Shown: positions 58,849-64,000 of the stretch, piece by piece
Layout of the letters: each line of letters begins with the position of its first letter
Numbering within the stretch: position 1 is the first letter of the stretch
Assembly: GCA_938082505.1 (NCBI GenBank)
Contig: CALLLH010000023.1
Span: forward strand, 1 to 64,000
DNA: 64,000 nt
Source of the DNA: an uncultured Flavobacteriales bacterium
Lineage (GTDB): Bacteria; Bacteroidota; Bacteroidia; Flavobacteriales_D; Sanyastnellaceae
Reading direction: 5' to 3'
Notes under the pieces: generated by a model
What the model was told of the DNA's origin: nothing
The model's input: the letters and a program-made list of their open reading frames with translations, nothing else
Databases searched by the model: none
Program-made: the position numbers and the translations under genes

Positions 58849-59303
58849 GAAATTTATCGCGGTATCTCGCATGGGCGGCAGCGGGCATACTCATCCTCGG
58901 TTCGCTGCTCGGCCTGGACGAAAAGTCCTGGCTTGCCTTCCAATCTGAAGACACCTACCAGGTGACCACCGGCATCATCATCATGATGCTCGTCCTGTTT
59001 CAATGGGGGCTGACCTTGGGGCGTGTCATCTTCCAGCGCACAGGCAGCCAATGGGGCCGCTGGATCGACTGGCATCTCCGCGTCGCCATCCTGCTCCCGA
59101 TTGCCGTCCTGGCCCACAGCCTCACGCTGGGTTGGGGCCTGCTCGCCGCATTGCCCCTCTCGCTGCTCGGCGCGGCCCATTTCGGCTCCTTGATGAACGG
59201 GCATGACAAGATCAAGGAATACCTGCCTTACCACGTGGGCCTCTCAGCCTTGACACTTGCCCTCGCCCTCGTTCACACCTACACGGTGCTCATCTTCCGC
59301 TGA
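58845..59303 (+). CDS. Small dihaem cytochrome b-like membrane protein
   Basis: 152 aa, about four helices. Two helices each carry His pairs with 13 residues between: H77 and H91 (in WHLRVAILLPIAVLAHS) and H130 and H144 (in YHVGLSALTLALALVHT). The H-X13-H spacing occurs in cytochrome b of bc1 and in ferric-reductase-type proteins, where each pair gives one ligand to each of two haems. Hence it may carry electrons through the membrane. Haem binding is inferred from spacing; no flavin or NAD site is present. It overlaps the previous gene by 4 bp and its end faces rsfS, 3 bp apart. Confidence 0.75.
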   Translation: MRNLSRYLAWAAAGILILGSLLGLDEKSWLAFQSEDTYQVTTGIIIMMLVLFQWGLTLGRVIFQRTGSQWGRWIDWHLRVAILLPIAVLAHSLTLGWGLLAALPLSLLGAAHFGSLMNGHDKIKEYLPYHVGLSALTLALALVHTYTVLIFR

Positions 59304-59306
59304 TCC

Positions 59307-59780
59307 TCAGTACTCGGGGAAGTCCTCCGGGTCGGGGGCGCGGTCCTCAGGGTCGGGCAACCGCTGCTGTTGCGCATCTGCCCACAATTCCTCCAGGCTA
59401 TAATGGCCCCTCCAATCCTTGTGGAAAATATGGACCACAACGTCCGAGTAGTCGAGCAGGGCCCATTGGCCACCCCTCAACCCCTGCTTCGTCCAGGGAG
59501 ACTCATCATGGGCTTTTTCGGTGAATTCCTCCACGCTGCGCGCAATGGCCTCCACCTGCGTGTTCGATTGTCCCTCACAAATGATGAACCGCGCGGCCAC
59601 ACTGTTTTGAATGGTCCCGAAATCGACGATGCAAATGTCCTTTCCCTTGACCTCCTGTATCCCCTGCACAATGGCGGTAACCAGAGCATCAGTGGAGGGA
59701 CCGCCCGTGCGATCTGGGGCCTCCCGTGGGACAGTCGCGTAGGTTCGCGGATCGGGTTGTGCTTGCGGTTCTTCCACCAT
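59307..59780 (-). CDS. rsfS: Ribosomal silencing factor RsfS
   Basis: 157 aa. The RsfS core (about 28-140) shows ALVTAIVQGIQEVKGKDI, NSVAARFIICEGQSNTQVEA, GGQWALLDYSDVVVHIF and YSLEELWADA. It binds uL14 on the 50S subunit and blocks subunit joining when nutrients are short. N- and C-terminal tails are Pro/Asp-rich and beyond the usual fold. In many Bacteroidota I recall rsfS just upstream of ftsH; here a plus-strand redox operon lies between them. An ATTTTAG-like -7 element is only 5 bp before the ATG. Confidence 0.93.
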   Translation of the reverse strand: MVEEPQAQPDPRTYATVPREAPDRTGGPSTDALVTAIVQGIQEVKGKDICIVDFGTIQNSVAARFIICEGQSNTQVEAIARSVEEFTEKAHDESPWTKQGLRGGQWALLDYSDVVVHIFHKDWRGHYSLEELWADAQQQRLPDPEDRAPDPEDFPEY

Positions 59781-59797
59781 GCGCTAAAATAGCCCCC

Positions 59798-60622
59798 GTG
59801 GAGCACCCGCGCACTGCCATCATTGAACACCTCTCCCGAACCATGGGGGAGGATCCTGCCTCTTGCTCGTTCCCAGGCCGTTGGACCTTGTGTGAATGGC
59901 CGGAAACGGACAGTACGAATTCTGCTGCGTTGAAGGCCCTGCGCGCGGCACCGGGCGGCACCTTGGACCACGTGGCCATTACCGTGGACCGCCAAACGGC
60001 GGGACGGGGCCAACAACACCGCCCCTGGTCGCAGGAAGCGGGCCGGGACCTGGCCATGACCCTCATCCTGACCCGGGAATTGCCTTCCACAACCCCGTTC
60101 GCCCTGAACCTCGCCGTCAGTCTGGGTGTCCTCGAAGCCGTGGAAGCCACGATTCCAAGGGTCGGTGGCGAGGCCCTTCAAGTCAAATGGCCCAACGATA
60201 TTTTCTGGCGGGGCCACAAGGCAGGCGGCATTCTGATCGAGAACAGCTGGCGCGGCGCAGAATGGTCATCCGCTGTCATCGGCATTGGCATCAACCTGTC
60301 GGGACGGCCTCCCTATCCCAATGCGACACGGCTCCTTGCGGCAGAAGAGACCCCGGTTGACATGCTGGCCGCACTGCGCTTGGCCGTGTTGGACCGCATC
60401 GAAAAGAGACGCTCGCAGATGGGGCACCCGGAAGCCCTGTTGCAGCTGTTCCACCAGCGGCTCCATGGATGGGGACGGGCTCAACGCTGGCAGTTGGATG
60501 GGATGCCGGTTCGGGGCGTGCTCGAGTCGATCGATCTCGAAGGCAGGTTGTGCGTCTCCACGGACGGGAAGCAACACTGCTTTTCTCCAGGTGAGGTCGG
60601 ATGGTTGGGCTTGGAGCCGTAA
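59798..60622 (+). CDS. birA: Biotin-[acetyl-CoA carboxylase] ligase
   Basis: 274 aa from GTG 59798; ATG 59843 gives a 259-aa form. The catalytic region has WPETDSTNSAALKAL, TAGRGQQHRPW (the biotinyl-AMP loop, usually GRGRxGRxW), KWPNDIFWRGHKAGGILIE and SAVIGIGINLSG. No helix-turn-helix is present, so it is a ligase only, not a repressor. It attaches biotin to the carboxyl carrier protein. It diverges from rsfS, with only 17 bp between the two proposed starts. Confidence 0.93.
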   Translation: MEHPRTAIIEHLSRTMGEDPASCSFPGRWTLCEWPETDSTNSAALKALRAAPGGTLDHVAITVDRQTAGRGQQHRPWSQEAGRDLAMTLILTRELPSTTPFALNLAVSLGVLEAVEATIPRVGGEALQVKWPNDIFWRGHKAGGILIENSWRGAEWSSAVIGIGINLSGRPPYPNATRLLAAEETPVDMLAALRLAVLDRIEKRRSQMGHPEALLQLFHQRLHGWGRAQRWQLDGMPVRGVLESIDLEGRLCVSTDGKQHCFSPGEVGWLGLEP

Positions 60623-60648
60623 TTCTCCATCCCGGGAAGGCGTGATGC

Positions 60649-61056
60649 TCAGCTGCCGCCGAACTTGTCCTGAACGGCTCCCGCAATGTGCTGAAACAGG
60701 GCTTCGAGCGGCTTCTGGACCATCATCCGAAGAAAGGGGTTCAGGTCGGCCTCACACAGCACGGAGGCCCTGGAACCCGCTCCATCGGCTGTCACCTTCA
60801 AATCGAGATGAAATGGGAACGGGGCCCCACCACCCTGCAGCCGCAGCGTGTCTCGATCAAATTCCGCAGCAGTGCGCGTCAGCCGGATTTCGAGGCCGCC
60901 CTGGATTTTGAAGGCCACCTCGTCCTCGGAACCGGAGAATCCCCTCACCTTGTCTTGAGGCAACAACGGTTCCAGGTTCCGCAAATCGCAGAGGTGTGCC
61001 TTCAGGTCCTCAGCGGACAGCGACACTTCGACTTCACGGCTGCGGATCTCCGTCAT
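60649..61056 (-). CDS. SRPBCC/START-like small protein
   Basis: 135 aa. Residues resemble a START-type helix-grip fold: a first strand EIRSREVEVSLSAEDLKA, the helix-strand DLRNLEPLLPQ, DEVAFKIQGGLEIRLTR, and a long C-terminal helix (MVQKPLEALFQHIAGAVQ). It has no signal peptide. Such proteins bind lipids or aromatic molecules. It overlaps the pyrE stop by 4 bp and so shares the pyrE transcript. Function unknown. Confidence 0.8.
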   Translation of the reverse strand: MTEIRSREVEVSLSAEDLKAHLCDLRNLEPLLPQDKVRGFSGSEDEVAFKIQGGLEIRLTRTAAEFDRDTLRLQGGGAPFPFHLDLKVTADGAGSRASVLCEADLNPFLRMMVQKPLEALFQHIAGAVQDKFGGS

Positions 61057-61733
61057 TCAGCCATGCCCTCTTTGGATACTGTTTCCTCGAACCGTCGGCT
61101 CCATGCGGCGGCATCTTCCTTCCAGAGCATCAGCGTCTCGGCCTGCTTCTCCGTGAGGTAGTCCTTTTGGGCTGCTTCTGAAATCAAGGTCGGATAATCG
61201 CTCAGTGTCTCCAGGGAACAGCCAGCAGCAGCAAAATTGTCGGCCGCAAGGGTGAATCCATAGGTGAAAATGGCGACCATGCCCTTGACCTCAAGCCCCT
61301 CGGCCCGCAGGGCTTCCACTGCAGAAAGACTGGATTTTCCGGTACTGATGAGGTCTTCGATCACGACCACATTGTGGGCCTTGCCGAGGTCTCCCTCCAC
61401 CCTGTTCCCTTTTCCATGGCCCTTGGCCTCACCGCGCACATAGCAGAACGGCAATCCGAGTTCATGGGCCACGTAGGCCCCCCAGGCAATGCCTCCGGTC
61501 GCCACTCCGGCAATCATGTCCGGTTTCACATGCAAGGACTCCACAAGGGCACACATCTGTTGGCGGATGTGGGTTCGGACAGACGGATGACTCAACGCCA
61601 TGCGGTTGTCACAGTAGATCGGAGAACGCAATCCGGACGCCCAGGTGAAGGGATCTTCAGGGGCCAATTGAATCGCCTTGATACGCAACAGGGATTCTGC
61701 TACTTTCCGGCGCTCATCCAACGAAAGAGACAT
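61053..61733 (-). CDS. pyrE: Orotate phosphoribosyltransferase
   Basis: 226 aa from ATG 61733. FTWASGLRSPIYCDNR (near 26), IAGVATGGIAWGAYVAHEL, and the PRPP-binding VVVIEDLISTGKSSLSAVE near 123 are typical. It makes OMP from orotate and PRPP in pyrimidine synthesis. Its start codon overlaps that of the divergent NUDIX gene: both lie in the tetranucleotide CATG at 61731-61734, so promoters of each must lie in the other gene. Confidence 0.95.
   Translation of the reverse strand: MSLSLDERRKVAESLLRIKAIQLAPEDPFTWASGLRSPIYCDNRMALSHPSVRTHIRQQMCALVESLHVKPDMIAGVATGGIAWGAYVAHELGLPFCYVRGEAKGHGKGNRVEGDLGKAHNVVVIEDLISTGKSSLSAVEALRAEGLEVKGMVAIFTYGFTLAADNFAAAGCSLETLSDYPTLISEAAQKDYLTEKQAETLMLWKEDAAAWSRRFEETVSKEGMAE
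61678..61708 (+). promoter_or_regulatory. Candidate promoter of the NUDIX gene inside pyrE
   Basis: TTG at 61678-61680 and TACTTTCC at 61701-61708 are 20 bp apart. The second differs from TAnnTTTG at two positions. The ATG at 61732 lies 23 bp beyond. Because pyrE occupies this stretch on the other strand, the promoter would sit in coding DNA. Confidence 0.35.
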
Positions 61734-62346
61734 GGCACGAAGGTATGACGTGGATTGTGGTCCACGGCGGCTCACATTGGCCGAAATGAAGGTGGCGCCC
61801 GATGCGGAGGCACATGTCGTGGATTATGCGGTTGGGCCCATGCCCTCCGCACCGGAATGGCTCGCCGAGCGGGACCATGTCTGGCTGCGGTGCGCCAATC
61901 TCGAGGCGGCTTGGGCAGCCATGAGGGTGCACTCCCGGGATGTGGTTGCAGCCGGCGGACTGCTTTCCGATTCGAGAGGCGCCCTGCTGTGCATCCACAG
62001 ACTGGGACATTGGGACCTCCCCAAAGGCAAGGTTGAGCCTGGTGAGGACCTGCCCACTGCCGCCGCCCGTGAGGTCGAGGAAGAATGCGGTGTGCCCCGC
62101 CCTGAGGTCCTCGCCCCTTTTGCAATGACGCACCACCTCTATGGTGCCGATCTTCAATGGATGAAGGTGACCCATTGGTTCACGATGCGCCCCGGACCCG
62201 GTTCAGAGGACGTCACACCCATCCCGCAAACAGAGGAAGGGATCACGGAGGTGCGTTGGGCCTTGCCGGAGGAAGTGGCCGCATTGGAGCCTCGGGCCTA
62301 TGGCAACATCGCCCGGCTCATGAGCGCCTGGAGAGCCAATCGATGA
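61732..62346 (+). CDS. NUDIX hydrolase with N-terminal extension
   Basis: 204 aa from ATG 61732; ATG 61786 is an alternative, but residues before it (RRYDVDCGPRRLTL) match the N-terminal strands of this Bacteroidota family. The NUDIX box GKVEPGEDLPTAAAREVEEECGV, given here as GKVEPGEDLP plus AAAREVEEECGV, is complete near 103-125. WDLPKG precedes it. It hydrolyses a nucleoside-diphosphate-linked substrate; which one is unknown. Its 3' end overlaps the converging thioredoxin-like gene by 29 bp. Confidence 0.9.
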   Translation: MARRYDVDCGPRRLTLAEMKVAPDAEAHVVDYAVGPMPSAPEWLAERDHVWLRCANLEAAWAAMRVHSRDVVAAGGLLSDSRGALLCIHRLGHWDLPKGKVEPGEDLPTAAAREVEEECGVPRPEVLAPFAMTHHLYGADLQWMKVTHWFTMRPGPGSEDVTPIPQTEEGITEVRWALPEEVAALEPRAYGNIARLMSAWRANR

Positions 62347-63886
62347 GCGCGGGTCCCGGGAGGGGGGGCTCCTCCCGAACGGGCGACAGTTTAGGGCCGT
62401 GATGGCGCATCGCGGGCAGGGTGCGCAGTTCGAACGCCTCCGTCCATCGGATGTCTCCACCAGAATGCAGGAGGGTGTAAGGCATGCGTGACAATCCACC
62501 ATGGCGGGAAGCCACCTCACGCACCAACCGTTCGAACGCCAGCCAGTCCATGCCGGCATCGACCACGACCCACGTCAGGTCCCTGGACAACGATCCGCGG
62601 CGGTTCGTCTGCGCGTCCGCCAGCATCCGCTCCAGCACCTGCAACTGAACCAGTGTACTCGGCGCACCCGCATCGACCCACAGCCACAGAGCGGGCCCCG
62701 AGCCCACCACTTCCTCCATCGCCATGAGGTCCCCACTGCCCGCAAAGGCACGGAGTTGATCCGGCAAAGCCGATCGGGTCACAAACCGCTGCTTCAATCG
62801 TTGTGCTGAAGGGCCATACAGGTCATCCTCGGCACAATGTTCGAGCAGATCCACAACACCTTCCAGCAAGGGACGGTCAGGACTGAACCGCCTCGACGGT
62901 CGGCATCCCCAGGCGCCCTCCCCGACCTCAGACAGGAACCACGCCATGGTCTTGCGGTGATCCGGCACCCCCCAAAAAACGGCGGACGCCTCGGTCAGGC
63001 GCGCTAAATCGCCCGCGAGCAAGGCCGCTTCGAGCCGTTCAAGCGCATCCTCTGACAGCGCGTCATACACAGCGAATCGACCGATCCCAATGCGGAACAA
63101 CGTCACCGCAGCCGCATCGCAGGGATCGGGGGCTTCCATCGCAGTCCATTCCCCACGAAGCCGCGCCAACGTATCCGGACTCAACTCAGGCAAGACCTCC
63201 CAGCGGCGCACGTCGAGATAGGCGCGAACGGGACCGGGACAGCGGTCCAACAGGTCATCCGCAGCGCCGACGAATGAGGCCGTGTGGACAGCGCACAGGG
63301 AATCCATGTCCACCGGCCCGACAGGGCCCTCGCCGATTGGAGCCCCTACGGTTCCCCCCACCCGCTCTTTCGCATCCGAGGAAGTCGCTCCCCACAGCAT
63401 CGCTTGCTGCAACGCAGGTGCCAACCGTTCGCGGGTCTCGGACAACAGGGATTCGAACTTGGAAACCGCCACGGGCGACCACAGCGCTTCGGCATCATCC
63501 CCTGTCCACAATACGCCTCCAGGCCGCTGCGAAAAGGGAGCCCCTCCCTTCTCCGGAACCGCGAGAGCCGCAGCCCCGGGATCTCCTCCCCCCATGGGCA
63601 ACATCCATTGCACCCCTCCGCATTCAAGCAGCAGGAAATGGAGGCGGCCATCCTCCGGCCACGACAACCTGATGTCCCCTTCCATGCCCACCTGGCCCTC
63701 CTCGATCACGCTGTAGGTCCCCGTCAAGGGGTGCATTTCTCTCCACCGATACGGCCGGTTTTCCATGCCCGGCAGGGTAAATCCAACCACCTGCTGCGCT
63801 TCGACACCCAGGGCCAACGCAAACAACAGGCAGGTCAAGCCAACACCCCGCCTCAAGAGCACCATCGGAACACCCCTGAAGACCAT
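62318..63886 (-). CDS. Secreted thioredoxin-fold-like protein lacking CXXC
   Basis: 522 aa from ATG 63886, 4 bp after the coaD stop; ATG 63865 would be 7 residues shorter. A signal peptide (GVGLTCLLFALALGVEAQQ) precedes a first region of beta strands and a long helical middle. The last about 130 residues look like a TlpA/thioredoxin fold: WLWVDAGAPSTLVQLQVLERM stands where FWASWCPPC normally is, and FELRTLPAMRHHGPK where the cis-Pro strand lies. Both active-site cysteines are missing, so it cannot be a disulfide reductase. Role unknown, perhaps a binding or scaffold version. Confidence 0.75.
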   Translation of the reverse strand: MVFRGVPMVLLRRGVGLTCLLFALALGVEAQQVVGFTLPGMENRPYRWREMHPLTGTYSVIEEGQVGMEGDIRLSWPEDGRLHFLLLECGGVQWMLPMGGGDPGAAALAVPEKGGAPFSQRPGGVLWTGDDAEALWSPVAVSKFESLLSETRERLAPALQQAMLWGATSSDAKERVGGTVGAPIGEGPVGPVDMDSLCAVHTASFVGAADDLLDRCPGPVRAYLDVRRWEVLPELSPDTLARLRGEWTAMEAPDPCDAAAVTLFRIGIGRFAVYDALSEDALERLEAALLAGDLARLTEASAVFWGVPDHRKTMAWFLSEVGEGAWGCRPSRRFSPDRPLLEGVVDLLEHCAEDDLYGPSAQRLKQRFVTRSALPDQLRAFAGSGDLMAMEEVVGSGPALWLWVDAGAPSTLVQLQVLERMLADAQTNRRGSLSRDLTWVVVDAGMDWLAFERLVREVASRHGGLSRMPYTLLHSGGDIRWTEAFELRTLPAMRHHGPKLSPVREEPPLPGPALIDWLSRRS

Positions 63887-63890
63887 ACCG

Positions 63891-64000
63891 TCAAACCTCA
63901 ACCGCATCGGGAACGAAACGGCTGACATCGCCACCGTGGTGTGCGATGTCCCGCACGACGCTGCTCGAGATCGGCGCAAACTCAGGGTCCGTGAACAGGA
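63891..64000 (-). CDS. coaD: Phosphopantetheine adenylyltransferase, C-terminal part
   Basis: Only the last 36 residues are inside the window; the rest lies to the right. They read LFTDPEFAPISSSVVRDIAH then HGGDVSRFVPDAVEV and stop at 63891. ISSSxVR and GGDVSxFVP are the CoaD C-terminal signature, with the Ser-Ser-Ser-Val-Val-Arg stretch binding ATP. CoaD makes dephospho-CoA. Its stop lies 4 bp before the next gene's start, so the two share a transcript. coaD, NUDIX and pyrE are neighbours in other Bacteroidota that I recall. Confidence 0.9.
   Translation of the reverse strand, partial: LFTDPEFAPISSSVVRDIAHHGGDVSRFVPDAVEV

Overview
The window reads as one contiguous stretch of chromosome from a high-GC member of the Bacteroidota, most likely Flavobacteriales. 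The evidence is phylum-typical content: a type IX secretion sorting domain, bacillithiol deacetylase BshB1, an OstA/LptD outer-membrane assembly protein, a saproxanthin-type carotenoid set (crtI, crtB, idi, crtD, cruF, crtZ, crtYcd) and several TAnnTTTG-like -7 promoter boxes in place of E. coli-type promoters. Shine-Dalgarno sequences are mostly absent. Coding density is very high, many genes overlap by 4 bp (ATGA) or share TGATG junctions, and I see no insertion sequence, phage, integron or CRISPR array.

Layout. 0.1-1.6 kb: TatA-like protein and a Ca2+/Na+ antiporter. 1.7-5.6 kb: a TetR regulator with a perfect palindrome in front of it, leading a cassette of a small membrane protein, an aromatic-ring FAD hydroxylase and a fumarylacetoacetase-type hydrolase. 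5.8-9.8 kb: AlkB repair enzyme, PanB, an RluA-type pseudouridine synthase, thioredoxin reductase and a VanY-like peptidase. 9.8-14.5 kb: glycosyltransferase, a secreted Cys/Asp-rich repeat protein, tRNA-His with its own promoter and terminator, BshB1 and a glutathione peroxidase. 14.8-21.7 kb: an eight-gene carotenoid operon with one unknown secreted protein inside it. 21.7-28.1 kb (minus strand): an endonuclease/exonuclease/phosphatase-family protein, two rhomboids, MutL, a small membrane protein and IspH. 28.2-35.4 kb: unknown secreted proteins, a saccharopine-dehydrogenase-like enzyme, a three-gene lipoprotein cluster, a PabA/TrpG amidotransferase and RidA. 35.4-47.8 kb: a fused OstA-LptD protein diverging from a cell-wall amidase, MlaD, two Fe-S/CCG redox proteins, FabG, a VWA membrane protein and a prohibitin. 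47.9-55.1 kb (minus strand): L28, CinA, a type IX-secreted protein, Psd, CdsA, a DUF2007 protein and FtsH. 55.2-59.3 kb (plus strand): a four-gene redox operon. 59.3-64 kb: RsfS, BirA, an SRPBCC protein, PyrE, a NUDIX hydrolase, a thioredoxin-like protein and the 3' end of coaD.

The most unusual part is 55.2-59.3 kb. Its first gene fuses a ferredoxin-NAD(P)H reductase, a plant-type [2Fe-2S] domain, one membrane helix and a periplasmic region with five CXXCH haem sites. It is followed, each with a 4-bp overlap, by an outer-membrane beta-barrel, a membrane-anchored monohaem protein of the Tll0287/DUF3365 type, and a small membrane protein with two H-X13-H pairs that look like a dihaem cytochrome b. 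Together they could carry electrons from cytoplasmic NAD(P)H across the inner membrane to the periplasm or cell surface. The operon lies between rsfS and ftsH, which I recall as neighbours in many Bacteroidota, and runs against them.

Other points of interest are the OstA-LptD fusion, the palindrome-controlled aromatic cassette, -7 boxes placed so close to start codons that leaderless mRNAs are predicted, and a divergent pyrE/NUDIX pair whose start codons share one CATG.
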